Part shown: piece by piece, positions 7,590-17,327 of the stretch
Layout of the letters: every line of letters begins with the position of its first letter
Position numbering within the stretch: the stretch's first letter is position 1
Program-made: the position numbers and the translations under genes
DNA from: JABDQA01 sp963824415
GTDB taxonomy: Bacteria; Desulfobacterota; Desulfobulbia; Desulfobulbales; Desulfocapsaceae
Reading direction: 5' to 3'
Assembly (NCBI GenBank): GCA_963824415.1
Contig: CAWGPM010000003.1
Coordinates: forward strand, 124,001-188,000
DNA length: 64,000 nucleotides
The notes under the pieces: generated by a model
Told to the model about the DNA's origin: nothing
Databases searched by the model: none
Seen by the model: the letters and a program-made list of their open reading frames with translations, nothing else

Positions 7590-10052
7590 TCAACTCTTTT
7601 TCCGCCTTCTTCGGGGCTTTCTCGGCGGAAACTCGAAGCTGATTTTGCCGGTGTCGTCGAGCAGCAGATAGGCATCGAACGGTTTGCGTTTTTTCGAGAT
7701 AAAGCCCTTGATAAGCTCGGTCTTTCGCTCGTGCAATAATTGTTTAATATGGTCGGTGGTGATCGTCTTCGACAAGATGACCTTGCTGATTCTCAAGCCC
7801 TTCTTCTCGTCTCCTGCGATGGCCGATTCGGACATATAGCCGGTTGGCGTCTCGTACACCGGACTCTGATCGATTGGCGACGGACCCAGCGAACCGTTTT
7901 TCCTGACGGCCTCCATATCGAGGCCGGCGGTGGAGTCGGCAAAGAGAAAATCCACCTTGTTGTTGGTCATTTTGATTGAGGCGACAAAGGGTTTGCCGTT
8001 TTTAGAACGGAAATCGGCGAACGGGCCGACCGTCTCTCCGCCGATGAGCTGAACGATTTCGTCTTCCTTCATGACCCTGCCACCCAGGATCTTACGGATC
8101 GTCACCTTTTTATCGTCGGAGATATAAGCAGTCGGGGTTTCGTAATAGACCACGCCGTCTATCGGGCTGAAGCGTGCGACCTGCTGCTCTTTGGTCTCTT
8201 CATAAGACCTGATTCGGCCGATGATCTGCTCGGTCAGGTCGCGAATTTCCCGCATAAAAGTCGACCTGGTCAGGGTGCCCTTCAAGATCTGGTTGAGCTT
8301 GTACTCCCATTCTCCAGTCATCTCGGGTGAGGCGAGTACATCGATTTTCATTGCTTCAAGCAGAGACAGCAGCTCGAATGCCTTGCCGGTCGGCGTCAGT
8401 TCCTTGCCTTCTCTGACCAGATATTTGTCCTTGATCAGTTTCTCGATGATCGAGGCCCTGGTGGCGGGGGTGCCGAGGCCGCGCTCTTTCATGGCTTCGG
8501 CAAGCTCGTCATCATCGAGCAGTTTACCTGAATTTTCCATGGCCGAGAGCAGGGTAGCCTCGCTGAAACGCGGCGGCGGCTTGGTCTGACAGTCGATCTG
8601 CTCGATCGAGCGGCAGCTCACCTCCGACCCGGCCGGAACCGGCTCAATGATGCCCTCGCCTTTCTCGGCCCTGCCACCCAGGTAGACGGCTTTCCAGCCC
8701 GGATCCAGCAGAATTCTGCCTTCGGTCAGAAACGACTCTTCCTCGACCAGTGAGATTCTTCTGGTCTTCAGGTAACGGGCTGCTGGAAAAAAGACCGCCA
8801 GAAAGCGCTGGACCACCATGGTGTAAATTTTCAGTTCCGCTTCGCTCAGCGAGCCCGGCAGTTTGCCGGTCGGGATGATGGCATGATGGTCGGACACCTT
8901 GGCGTTGTTGAAAACTCGCGGATTGGCCTTGATGTATCTTTTATCAAGAATGGTCTTGGCATGTTCTGAGTAGTTCCATTGCTGCTGGCGGCTGACCACC
9001 GAGGCGGCGGTTTTGCGATAGTCGCCGGGCAGATACCGCGAGTCGGTGCGTGGGTAGGTCAGCAGTTTGTGGCGCTCGTAGAGGGCCTGGGCAATGGACA
9101 GGGTGTTCTGGGCGGAAAAGCCGAACCGGGAGTTGGCCTCGCGTTGCAGAGCCGTAAGATCATAGAGCTGGGGCGGGGCCTGCCTGGTCTCCTTGCTGGT
9201 GTCCGTTACCCGGGCGGGTTTGTTGCTGCACTTTTCTATGATGGCCAGGGCGGCGGCCGGGTCCCAGAGGCGATCGGCCCGCTTTTCCGGATCGGTCTTA
9301 TCCTTTTTAAACGAAGTATCGATCCACTTACCCAGGTAGTGGCCCTCATCGAAGTCGAAGGTGCCCTCCAGGGTGATATAGTCACGGGCGGTGAAATCGA
9401 GCCGTTCCCGCTCCCGTTTGACCAGAAGAGACAAAGTCGGCGTCTGCACCCGGCCGCAGGGTGTCTTGAAAAATCCTCCGAATCTCGATTTGTAGGCGGT
9501 CAAGGCTCGGGTTGCATTGATGCCGATCAGCCAGTCCGACTCGGAGCGGCACAGCGCGGTGTCTTCCAGCGGGATCATTTCCTCGTTTTCTCTGAGCGAA
9601 GAGAACCCGCTTTTAATGGCCTCATCGGTCATCGACTGCAGCCATAACCGTTTGAGTTCTTTCTGAGCCACTGACTTGTTCCAGACATAGCCCAGAATAT
9701 ACTTGAAGATAAGCTCGCCTTCGCGTCCGGCGTCGCAGGCATTGATGATAGTGGTTACATCGCGCCGACGGATAAGCTTCTGCAGCACATTGAACTGCGA
9801 CTTGGTCCCGTCGAGCACCTTCAACGGAAACGTTTCGGGTAGAATGGGCAGATCGCTCATCTGCCATTTCTGGTAACGGGGGTCAATTTCTTCCGGATAA
9901 CAGATGGAGACCAGATGGCCGACTGCGTAGGAGACGATATAGCGTTCGCCTTCGTAATGGGTCCTCGATTTTTTGAAGGAGCCGGGAAGCACTTTGGCCA
10001 GATCAGCGGCAACGCTTGGCTTCTCAGCAATTATCAGTGTTTTGTCAGTCAT
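7590..10052 (-). CDS. topB: DNA topoisomerase III
   Basis: Type IA topoisomerase (820 aa) acting on single-stranded and decatenation substrates. The Toprim domain shows IIAEKPSVA (Glu10) and the acidic triad DAGREGE at 107-113. The active-site tyrosine is Tyr333 in LTYPRTDSRY. CGRVQTPTL and the ATRASIIEKL region are typical. The last ~220 residues hold two or three repeats around 'YETPTxYxS', the C-terminal topoisomerase repeat found in many TopB proteins, and end in a Lys/Arg-rich tail likely to contact DNA. Length is larger than E. coli TopB (653 aa) because of these repeats. Confidence 0.93.
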   Translation of the reverse strand: MTDKTLIIAEKPSVAADLAKVLPGSFKKSRTHYEGERYIVSYAVGHLVSICYPEEIDPRYQKWQMSDLPILPETFPLKVLDGTKSQFNVLQKLIRRRDVTTIINACDAGREGELIFKYILGYVWNKSVAQKELKRLWLQSMTDEAIKSGFSSLRENEEMIPLEDTALCRSESDWLIGINATRALTAYKSRFGGFFKTPCGRVQTPTLSLLVKRERERLDFTARDYITLEGTFDFDEGHYLGKWIDTSFKKDKTDPEKRADRLWDPAAALAIIEKCSNKPARVTDTSKETRQAPPQLYDLTALQREANSRFGFSAQNTLSIAQALYERHKLLTYPRTDSRYLPGDYRKTAASVVSRQQQWNYSEHAKTILDKRYIKANPRVFNNAKVSDHHAIIPTGKLPGSLSEAELKIYTMVVQRFLAVFFPAARYLKTRRISLVEEESFLTEGRILLDPGWKAVYLGGRAEKGEGIIEPVPAGSEVSCRSIEQIDCQTKPPPRFSEATLLSAMENSGKLLDDDELAEAMKERGLGTPATRASIIEKLIKDKYLVREGKELTPTGKAFELLSLLEAMKIDVLASPEMTGEWEYKLNQILKGTLTRSTFMREIRDLTEQIIGRIRSYEETKEQQVARFSPIDGVVYYETPTAYISDDKKVTIRKILGGRVMKEDEIVQLIGGETVGPFADFRSKNGKPFVASIKMTNNKVDFLFADSTAGLDMEAVRKNGSLGPSPIDQSPVYETPTGYMSESAIAGDEKKGLRISKVILSKTITTDHIKQLLHERKTELIKGFISKKRKPFDAYLLLDDTGKISFEFPPRKPRRRRKKS

Positions 10053-10383
10053 ATATAATGGTGTTATCCGTCAGTCTCAGAATTGGCTGTTGGCGATCGT
10101 GTCTTGGATCAATTTGTCAGACGTTGTATTAACCGTATCGAGGTTTGTCAATTTTATTTTCCGGCACCGAACCTGGTTCTGCGCCTCTGGCGTGATCCGG
10201 ATCAGCATTGCAAAAACGTCTAATATTTTATTTTATTCCAGTACTATACGAACAATCCAAAGGGGTGCTGCATTGATGTTGGGTTGGGTCGATTCCCGCC
10301 TGACCATCTTTTGCGTGCATAGCACAGCGGTTGAATACCGTGTGGAAATGGCATGGGGCAAGCAGATGAATCGCGCACAAAAC
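10053..10383. other. Non-coding region between topB and the tRNA-Gly/nusA operon
   Basis: Divergent intergenic region of about 330 bases with AT-rich patches near 10210-10250. I see no gene or strong repeat. It should hold the topB promoter and the upstream part of the promoter listed at 10384. Confidence 0.5.
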
Positions 10384-10415
10384 TTGACAAATCCACCAAA
10401 TGGAGTTTTATTATA
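10384..10415 (+). promoter_or_regulatory. Candidate sigma-70 promoter for tRNA-Gly and the rimP-nusA-infB operon
   Basis: A consensus -35 TTGACA at 10384-10389 is followed 17-19 bases later by an AT-rich TTTATTATA that can serve as -10. The tRNA starts about 25 bases further on. Confidence 0.55.
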
Positions 10416-10435
10416 TCAGTTTCGGCTGGGTGCAT

Positions 10436-10511
10436 GCGGGCATAGCTCAGTTGGTAGAGCGCGAGCTTCCCAAGCTTGAGGTCGCGAGTTCGAACCTCGT
10501 TGCCCGCTCCA
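10436..10511 (+). tRNA. tRNA-Gly (anticodon CCC)
   Basis: Full cloverleaf: acceptor GCGGGCA/TGCCCGC, D-arm GCTC...GAGC, anticodon stem CGAGC/GCTTG with loop TTCCCAA (anticodon CCC), T-loop TTCGAAC, encoded CCA at 10509-10511. It stands directly before rimP, as a metabolic tRNA often does upstream of this operon. Confidence 0.95.
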
Positions 10512-10774
10512 CATCGGATCTGTCTGGCGGCATGATCCGCTTAACCGGCGTTTATACCTGTTCGACAGGTCTGGTCTTCCGGCAGTGTTTTTATTGATGC
10601 TGCGGGTTGGCGGGCCGCGAAATACATGGGATTTCGGTCGGACGGGAATACGAAAGTGGGCTTTGCCCGCTTTTTTTTATGGCTGAACGGCAGGTGCCGG
10701 TGCTTTTGCGATGGTGCCGCGTTCCTGTTCGGCCGGGCAGAGATACAGGGCAGATACAGAATGGATTGCGCACC

Positions 10775-11230
10775 ATGAGCGAGTTGATCATTGACAGGGT
10801 TCGGGAGTTTGCCGAGTCACTGCTGCCGGGCCTGGGGCTGGAACTCTTCGATATCCAGTTTCGCAGGGAAGGCCACGGCTGGGTGCTGCGCCTGATCATC
10901 GACAGGCCTGAAGGCGTCTCGCTCGATGACTGCTCGCGGGTCAGCCGCGAAACCGGTGATTTCCTCGATGTGGAGGATCTCATCGAGCAGCAGTATCATC
11001 TCGAGGTCTCCTCGCCGGGTATCGAGCGCCCCCTGCGCAGTCTTGAGGAATGCCGGGCTCATCTCGGCAAGAAGGCCCGCTTCAAACTTCGTCAAGCGAT
11101 AGACTCGGAACGGGTGATTATCGGCCGTATCGAACGGGTAGAAGATGAGCTTATAACGGTGCTTAGCGAGCAGCAGAAAACGTACGAGCTGGATTGGAGC
11201 CTGATAAGCAAGGCCCGCCTGGCTCTTTAG
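10775..11230 (+). CDS. rimP: Ribosome maturation factor RimP
   Basis: RimP (151 aa) helps assemble the 30S subunit. The start at the ATG at 10775 (MSELIIDRV) matches family N-termini; the frame is open upstream to 10607 but that part is unlike RimP. Conserved parts include the LRLIIDRPEGVSLDDCSRVSR stretch and EVSSPGIERPL. It is the first protein gene of the rimP-nusA-ylxR-infB-rbfA-nrnA-truB-rpsO-pnp cluster. Confidence 0.92.
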   Translation: MSELIIDRVREFAESLLPGLGLELFDIQFRREGHGWVLRLIIDRPEGVSLDDCSRVSRETGDFLDVEDLIEQQYHLEVSSPGIERPLRSLEECRAHLGKKARFKLRQAIDSERVIIGRIERVEDELITVLSEQQKTYELDWSLISKARLAL

Positions 11231-11360
11231 GGTGAGCAAATTATATAGCTGAATTACAGATGGCAGATGACGGGCAAAAACTGAGCGGGTAGCGCGCGTC
11301 ACCTTGCAGACCTTGCAGTATTTATGGGTAGTTATCGGCAGTTATCATGAGGAAAGATAA

Positions 11361-12872
11361 ATGTTATCGGATTTAAAACGGATCATCGATCAGATCAGCA
11401 GGGACCGCGGCTTTGATAAAAAGCTGCTCGTTGAAGCGATAGAAGAAGCGGTTGCCTCTGCAGCGCGCAAGCGATACGGCAGCCGGCGCGATATAGAAGT
11501 GCATTACAACGAGGAACTCGGCGAGGTTGAGGTGTTCCAGTTCAGGCGCGTCGTGGAGGAAGCCGAGGACGATCAGACCGAGATAGCTTTCGAACATGCC
11601 AAGCAGCTTGACCCGGAGGTGCAACTGGGAGACGAACTCGGTGAAAAGATGGAAAACATCACCGAACTCGGCAGGATTGCCGCCCAGTCGGCCAAGCAGG
11701 TGATCATACACCGGATGAAGGATGCCGAGCGCGAAGTCATCTATGATATGTTCAGAGACCGGGAAGGAGAGGTTGTCAGCGGCATCGTCCAGCGCTTCGA
11801 ACGCGGTAATATGATCGTCAACCTGGGCCGTACCGATGCGATTCTGCCCAAAGAACATCAGATTCCCAAGCGCTCTTTCAAACAGGGCGATCGTATCAGG
11901 GCGTATCTGACCGAAGTCAGGCAGAACAGCCGTGACTCACAGCTGATTCTGTCCCGCACGGCCGACGAGTTTCTGGCCAAACTCTTCCATATGGAAGTGC
12001 CCGAGATCGCCGAAGGCATCGTCAGGATCATGGGCGTCAGCCGCGAGCCGGGGTTTCGGGCCAAGATCGCGGTCAGTTCGACCGAATCCGATGTCGATCC
12101 GGTCGGCGCCTGTGTCGGCATGAAAGGGTCCCGGGTGCAGAATGTGGTGCAGGAACTCCAGGGGGAGCGGATCGATATCGTCACCTGGAGCCCGGATCCT
12201 GCCAAATATGTCTACAATGCCCTGGCACCAGCCCATGTCAGCATGGTGATGGTCGATGAGGAGGCTAATTCTCTGCTGGTCGTGGTACCCAACGATCAGC
12301 TCTCACTGGCCATCGGCCGGCAGGGCCAGAATGTCCGGCTGGCCTCGAAGCTGATGGGCTGGCGGATCGATGTGAAGAGCGAGCAGCGCTGGGCCAATCT
12401 GGAAGATGATGGCTATCAGAGCCTGCTCCAGATCCCCGGCATTGACGAAGGCCTGGCCGACCAGTTTTTCAGCAAGGACATAAGATCTGCCGCCGATCTG
12501 GCTCAGGTTGAGTTAGAGGATTTGACCATCATCCGTTCGATCGACGATGATTTTGCTCAGCAGCTGATCGAGGCGGCCGCTCTGGTGGCGGAAAGCCTGG
12601 GGCTGTCGCCGAGCAGAGTTAAGCCGGCCAAAGAAGAGCAAGCACCGGTTGAGGATGCCTCCGAAGCGGCTGCCGAAGATAGTGCAGAAGAATCTTCAGA
12701 AGATACTGCGGCAGAGTCGACAGCAGAAGAGCCGGCAGACGAAGTGGCTGCAGAGAATAGCACGGAAGCAGCTGAGGTTGAGCCGGCAGAAGATGAAAAA
12801 CAGCAACAGCCGGACGGTGAAGAACAAGAGCCGGCAGCGGCGCCGGAGCAGGACAAAGCGGCCGAAAAATAA
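11361..12872 (+). CDS. nusA: Transcription termination/antitermination protein NusA
   Basis: NusA (503 aa) binds RNA polymerase and modulates pausing, termination and antitermination. GAGGAAAG precedes the ATG. Order seen: N-terminal polymerase-binding domain (LLVEAIEEAVASAARKRYG), S1 domain (about 135-200, EVVSGIVQRFERGNMIVNLG), then two KH domains with CVGMKGSRVQNVV and AIGRQGQNVRLA, and one helix-hairpin-helix acidic repeat. The last ~85 residues are a low-complexity Glu/Ala tail, probably disordered; it replaces the second acidic repeat of E. coli NusA. Confidence 0.96.
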   Translation: MLSDLKRIIDQISRDRGFDKKLLVEAIEEAVASAARKRYGSRRDIEVHYNEELGEVEVFQFRRVVEEAEDDQTEIAFEHAKQLDPEVQLGDELGEKMENITELGRIAAQSAKQVIIHRMKDAEREVIYDMFRDREGEVVSGIVQRFERGNMIVNLGRTDAILPKEHQIPKRSFKQGDRIRAYLTEVRQNSRDSQLILSRTADEFLAKLFHMEVPEIAEGIVRIMGVSREPGFRAKIAVSSTESDVDPVGACVGMKGSRVQNVVQELQGERIDIVTWSPDPAKYVYNALAPAHVSMVMVDEEANSLLVVVPNDQLSLAIGRQGQNVRLASKLMGWRIDVKSEQRWANLEDDGYQSLLQIPGIDEGLADQFFSKDIRSAADLAQVELEDLTIIRSIDDDFAQQLIEAAALVAESLGLSPSRVKPAKEEQAPVEDASEAAAEDSAEESSEDTAAESTAEEPADEVAAENSTEAAEVEPAEDEKQQQPDGEEQEPAAAPEQDKAAEK

Positions 12873-12880
12873 CGGGTAAC

Positions 12881-13093
12881 ATGGTCAAGCAGTCCCTGCG
12901 AAGTTGTCTGAGCTGTGGTAGAAAAGCTCCGAAATCAGAACTGCTCAGATTTGTCTGGCGGCGGGATACGGTGCTGGCCGATCAGCGGCAGCGGGCCTCG
13001 GGACGGGGCGCTTACAGTTGTGACAACGAACAGTGCAGGGCACAGTTTTTGATTGACAAAAAGAAGTGGATACGGGCGTTTCGTCTTTATTGA
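12881..13093 (+). CDS. ylxR: YlxR family RNA-binding protein
   Basis: Small basic protein (70 aa) of the YlxR/DUF448 family, nearly always found between nusA and infB. The signature RSCLSCGRKAP, RFVWR and GRGAYSCDNEQC segments are present. It starts eight bases after the nusA stop. Role in the family: RNA binding and gene regulation, not fully defined. Confidence 0.92.
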   Translation: MVKQSLRSCLSCGRKAPKSELLRFVWRRDTVLADQRQRASGRGAYSCDNEQCRAQFLIDKKKWIRAFRLY

Positions 13094-13187
13094 ATTTAAT
13101 AAGTACAATATATAATTGCTGTCTTGACACCAGGGCCCATCGGGTGCCCGGTTTAAGATGTGAGAACGTGGGATTCAGGAGCAAGGT

Positions 13188-15869
13188 ATGAGCAGAGTGA
13201 GGGTTTACGAACTGGCAAAAGAAGCCGATATGGGCAGTAAGGAATTGGCTGAGAAACTTATTGCCGCCGGCTACGATATCAAGGGCCACAGTTCGACTGT
13301 AGACGAAGAAACTGCCGATAAAATCCGCAAGACGATGCTTCAGACTTCTGAAACCGAAATGGTGGAAAAGAGAATCGAGAGCGAAGGTGACCAGAAAGCG
13401 ACGCTTATCAGGCGCCGAACCACCATCATCAGAAGGCGGCCCAAGGCTGCAGCTGAGGCCGAGGAGGAGCAGGCCGATGGCGAGTCTGAAGACAGCAGCG
13501 AGTCGGCGGTTGCAGAGGCGGATGCTGAAATTGAAAGCGCCGAGACTGCAGCACCAATCGCAGAGCCAACCGACACCGCAGAAGGAGGGGAGGAGGAAGC
13601 TGACACTCTAGAAGTCGGGCAGCATGAAGCAGCGGCTGCTGAGCAGTCAGAAGACAGCGCTGAAGCGGAAGACGCTGAAGAGATAGCGGCGCAGGAAGGC
13701 GATGACGCCGACAAACCTGCGCTGAAAAAGCCCAAGAAGATCGAGCGCAAGAAAATTGCCCGTGTGGTCGGCACCATCGAGCTGCCCACCCAGTCCGAAG
13801 AAACCTCGACCGAGCGGCCGCGGCCAAGAAAAGGCGGCCGGCCGGCCGCCGCCAGGCCAGGACCGAACGATGCCGCACCAGGATTTCAACCGGGGCCGCT
13901 GCCCGATTCGCCTGATCGCAGCAGAAAAAAAGGCAAGCGCGGAGCAGTCGAGATCGACGACGAACGGAAAGGCAAAGGCTTCCGAAAAGGCAAGAAAAGC
14001 GTCAAATTCACCCATTTCGATACCGATTATCAGCGCAGCGGTCGGCGCGGCAAGCGCGGCAGGGTGCGGAGCGAGAGGAAATCGTCACCGTCCACCATCG
14101 AAATGAAGGCGAGTAAAAAGAAAATCACCATCTACGACACGATCACCGTCGGCGATCTGGCCGCCAAAATGAAGATCAAGGCCAGTGAGGTTATTGCCAA
14201 GCTGATGGGGCTCGGGGTGATGGCCACGATGAACCAGGCGGTAGATGTGGATACCGCCACCCTTATCGCAACCGACTTCGGCTATGAAATCGAGCAGGGC
14301 ATTACCGAGGAGATCGGCATCCAGTTGCTCGATGCCCAGGAAGAAGGTGGGAAGGCCGAAACCCGCTCGCCGGTGGTAACGGTCATGGGACATGTCGATC
14401 ACGGTAAAACCTCGATCCTGGATGCGATCCGCAAGACCGACGTGGCCGAGGGCGAGGCCGGCGGCATTACTCAGCATATTGGTGCCTATCATGTGCGCTC
14501 CAAGGCCGGTGATGTGACCTTCGTGGATACCCCTGGTCATGCGGCCTTTACCGAAATGCGCTCCCGCGGCGCCCAGATCACCGACCTGGTTATCCTGGTG
14601 GTGGCCGCCGACGACGGCGTCATGGATCAGACCAGGGAGGCGATCAGCCATGCCCAGGCGGCCGACGTGCCTATTCTGGTCGCGGTGAACAAGATTGACA
14701 AGGACAACGCGGACCCGGATCGGGTCAAGCGTGAACTTGCCGAACTTGAGCTGATCCCCGAAGACTGGGGCGGTCAGACAATTTATTGCGAAACGTCCGC
14801 TAAAAAGAATATCGGCATAGACAGCCTGCTGGAAAATATCCAGCTCATGGCTGAGATACTCGAACTCAAAGCAGACGCCAGCCGCAAAGCCAAAGGACGG
14901 GTTATCGAAGCCCGGCTCGACAAAGGCAGGGGAGCGGTGGCCACGGTCCTGGTCCAGGAAGGTACCCTGAATAACGGCGACAACTTCGTGGTCGGCCAGT
15001 TCAGCGGCAAGGTTCGGGCGATATTCGATGACAAAGGGCGCAAGATTAAAACGGCCGGGCCGTCTATGCCGATCGAAGTCCAGGGCCTCTCCGGGGTACC
15101 CCAGGCGGGTGATGAATTCATCGTGGTAACCGACGACAAAATGGCCAAAAATGTCAGCCAGGCGCGGAGTCTGAAGGTGCGGGAGACGGAACTTGCCGCC
15201 GGCAGCAAGATCTCCCTGGACAAATTGTTCGAAAAGATGAGTGAAGGCAATGTTCAGGAATTGCGGGTAATTATCCGTGCCGACGTGCAGGGAACCCTGG
15301 AGGCCTTTGCCAAAGCGGCCGAGGAACTCTCCACCGATGAGATCAAAGTCCGGGTTCTGCATGAAGGCGCCGGTACGATATCGGAGTCCGACATCCTGCT
15401 GGCTTCTGCTTCGGATGCGATTGTCATCGGCTTCAACGTCAGACCGTCGGCCAAGATCAAGGAACTGGCCGTCAAAGAGAATGTCGATATCCGCTCCTAT
15501 GACGTCATCTACCATGCCCTCGATGATATCAGAAAGGCGATGGTCGGCATGCTCGACCCGACGTTCGAGGAAGAGGTCATCGGCAATGCCGAGATTCGAG
15601 AGGTGTTCAGCGTGCCCAAAGTCGGCAAGATCGCCGGCTGTTCAGTGACCGACGGAGTGATCAGAAGAAACGCCGGCGTCAGGGTATTGCGCGACGGCGT
15701 GGTGGTCTATACCGGTAAGATCAGTTCTCTGAAACGCTTCCAGGATGACGCCAAAGAGGTGGGTTCCGGCTATGAATGCGGTATTGGAGTGGAAAATTTC
15801 AACGATATCAAGGTTGGTGACAATCTCGAGGCATTTGTGATGCTGCAGGTTGAGTCAACCCTTGACTGA
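13188..15869 (+). CDS. infB: Translation initiation factor IF-2
   Basis: GTPase (893 aa) that delivers initiator fMet-tRNA to the 30S subunit. The N-terminal IF2_N helix bundle (MSRVRVYELAKEAD) is followed by ~240 residues of Glu/Ala-rich then Lys/Arg-rich linker, a second IF2_N-type domain, and the G domain with GHVDHGKTS at about 401-409, DTPGHAAFT and NKIDK. The C-terminal region carries the C2 fMet-tRNA binding domain. Length is typical for deltaproteobacteria. Confidence 0.97.
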   Translation: MSRVRVYELAKEADMGSKELAEKLIAAGYDIKGHSSTVDEETADKIRKTMLQTSETEMVEKRIESEGDQKATLIRRRTTIIRRRPKAAAEAEEEQADGESEDSSESAVAEADAEIESAETAAPIAEPTDTAEGGEEEADTLEVGQHEAAAAEQSEDSAEAEDAEEIAAQEGDDADKPALKKPKKIERKKIARVVGTIELPTQSEETSTERPRPRKGGRPAAARPGPNDAAPGFQPGPLPDSPDRSRKKGKRGAVEIDDERKGKGFRKGKKSVKFTHFDTDYQRSGRRGKRGRVRSERKSSPSTIEMKASKKKITIYDTITVGDLAAKMKIKASEVIAKLMGLGVMATMNQAVDVDTATLIATDFGYEIEQGITEEIGIQLLDAQEEGGKAETRSPVVTVMGHVDHGKTSILDAIRKTDVAEGEAGGITQHIGAYHVRSKAGDVTFVDTPGHAAFTEMRSRGAQITDLVILVVAADDGVMDQTREAISHAQAADVPILVAVNKIDKDNADPDRVKRELAELELIPEDWGGQTIYCETSAKKNIGIDSLLENIQLMAEILELKADASRKAKGRVIEARLDKGRGAVATVLVQEGTLNNGDNFVVGQFSGKVRAIFDDKGRKIKTAGPSMPIEVQGLSGVPQAGDEFIVVTDDKMAKNVSQARSLKVRETELAAGSKISLDKLFEKMSEGNVQELRVIIRADVQGTLEAFAKAAEELSTDEIKVRVLHEGAGTISESDILLASASDAIVIGFNVRPSAKIKELAVKENVDIRSYDVIYHALDDIRKAMVGMLDPTFEEEVIGNAEIREVFSVPKVGKIAGCSVTDGVIRRNAGVRVLRDGVVVYTGKISSLKRFQDDAKEVGSGYECGIGVENFNDIKVGDNLEAFVMLQVESTLD

Positions 15870-15882
15870 TCGGGGTCAATCC

Positions 15883-16308
15883 ATGGCAGAATACTGGCAT
15901 CCCAAGCAAGAGCTTGAGTCACTGGCGGGACTGCGCTCCCGGCCGCCGAAACGGGCTGCCCGGGTCGCAGACGTGATCAGAAACGAGTTGTCCATTCTAC
16001 TGGTCCAGCGGGTCCGCGATCCCAAACTGCAGGAAGTCAGCATCAGCCGGGTCGAGCTTACCGACGACCTGCGCCATGCCAAGGTGTTTTTTACCCTGTT
16101 GAGCGGTCCGCAGAGAGCCTCGCAGGCCCGCCGAAGCCTGGAGAAGGCGACTGGTTTCATGCGCAGCCATCTGGCCAAGACCCTTAATCTTCGTTTTACT
16201 CCTGAACTGCGTTTCTGGTATGATGAGGAATTCGAAGAGGTGGTAAAGATAGAACGACTGCTCAATGATATAGCCCGTGAACGAGATGACCGAGAGAAGG
16301 ATTCCTGA
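15883..16308 (+). CDS. rbfA: Ribosome-binding factor A
   Basis: RbfA (141 aa) assists 16S rRNA 5'-end maturation and cold adaptation. I start at the ATG at 15883, 13 bases after the infB stop; a TTG at 15850 inside infB is possible but less likely. The KH-like fold is recognisable: RVADVIRNELSILL, VSISRVELTDDLRHAKVFF and LRFTPELRFWYDE. Its end overlaps the first codons of nrnA. Confidence 0.93.
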   Translation: MAEYWHPKQELESLAGLRSRPPKRAARVADVIRNELSILLVQRVRDPKLQEVSISRVELTDDLRHAKVFFTLLSGPQRASQARRSLEKATGFMRSHLAKTLNLRFTPELRFWYDEEFEEVVKIERLLNDIARERDDREKDS

Positions 16309-17306
16309 AAAAATACTTTCGACGATCAAAACCCATTCGCATTTCCTGCTCCTCACCCATGTGCAGCCGGACGGCGATGCCATCGGTTCACTGCTCGGCC
16401 ACTGCCGATATGCTGGACGGTATAGGAAAGCGGGTCTTCGCCTACCTGGAGGAACCGGTCTCGCACCTCTATGAATTCCTGCCGGGCAAACACCGGACCG
16501 ATACCGACCTGAACAATCTCGATCAATTCATCCGGGAAGCGGGGGACGAGCTCTGCGCCGTGGCCCTGGACTGTGGTGAAATCGACCGCCTCGGCCCGAT
16601 CAAAGACCGTCTGTCAGATATCACACCCTTTATGGTGATTGACCATCATCTGTCCCACGCCAATTTCGGTGATTGCCGCTGGGTAGAGCCTGCCTGCAGT
16701 TCCACCGGAGAGATGGTCTATGAGATCGGTGCAGCACTGGGCCTGCCCCTGAGCTTTGAGGCGGCCTTTGCACTCTATGCTGCTATTTCAACGGATACCG
16801 GCTCGTTCCGCTATGAATGCACCGGGGCGCGGACCCTGGAAATTGCCGGTAAGCTGGTGGCCTGCGGAGTGAAGCCGGAGCAGGTGTCCGGGCACCTGTA
16901 CGACAATTTCAGCCTGGCGCGAATCAGGCTGATGCAGATGGTTCTGGCAACCCTGCGTCTGTGCGCGGACGACCGGATTGCTTTTGTGCATGTCACCAGT
17001 GAAATGTTCGAGCAGACCGGTGCCATGCCTCAGGATATCGAAGGGTTTGTCGAATACCCGCGGGCGATTGCTTCGGTTCGGGTAGCGGCTTTCATCAAGC
17101 AGGTCAAGGCCGACAAGATTTCCGCCAGTCTCCGGGCCAAGGGCGACTGCAATGTCGCTGAAGTGGCCAAATCGTTCGGCGGCGGCGGACACCGCAATGC
17201 CGCCGGTTGCAAGTTTACCGGTGAAACCATCGAGTCGGTGCGGCAAAAGCTCCGACAATCCATCCAGGACCGTCTCGACGACCCAACCCGGGAAGAGCTG
17301 AGCTGA
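16286..17306 (+). CDS. nrnA: DHH-family oligoribonuclease / pAp phosphatase NrnA, interrupted by a frameshift near 16400
   Basis: NrnA removes short RNA oligonucleotides and hydrolyses 3'-phosphoadenosine 5'-phosphate. The N-terminal motif THVQPDGDAIGSLLG reads in the frame opening at 16286, but the continuation (DMLDGIGKRV... onward) is one frame over, from about 16405 to the stop at 17306. Between GGC (Gly) and GCC (Ala) there are four bases where three are expected, so one extra base explains it. The rest is intact: DCGE, VIDHHLSH, and FGGGGHRNAAG in the DHHA1 domain. Either the gene is broken or the base is a sequencing error; no slippery run is present. Confidence 0.85.
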
Positions 17307-17327
17307 GTTTTTCCGGCTCCTGGTATC

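Noticed and set aside
10607..10774. 5' extension of rimP
   Set aside because: The extra 56 residues are unlike RimP and lie in a region with a T-run; the ATG at 10775 gives the family N-terminus.
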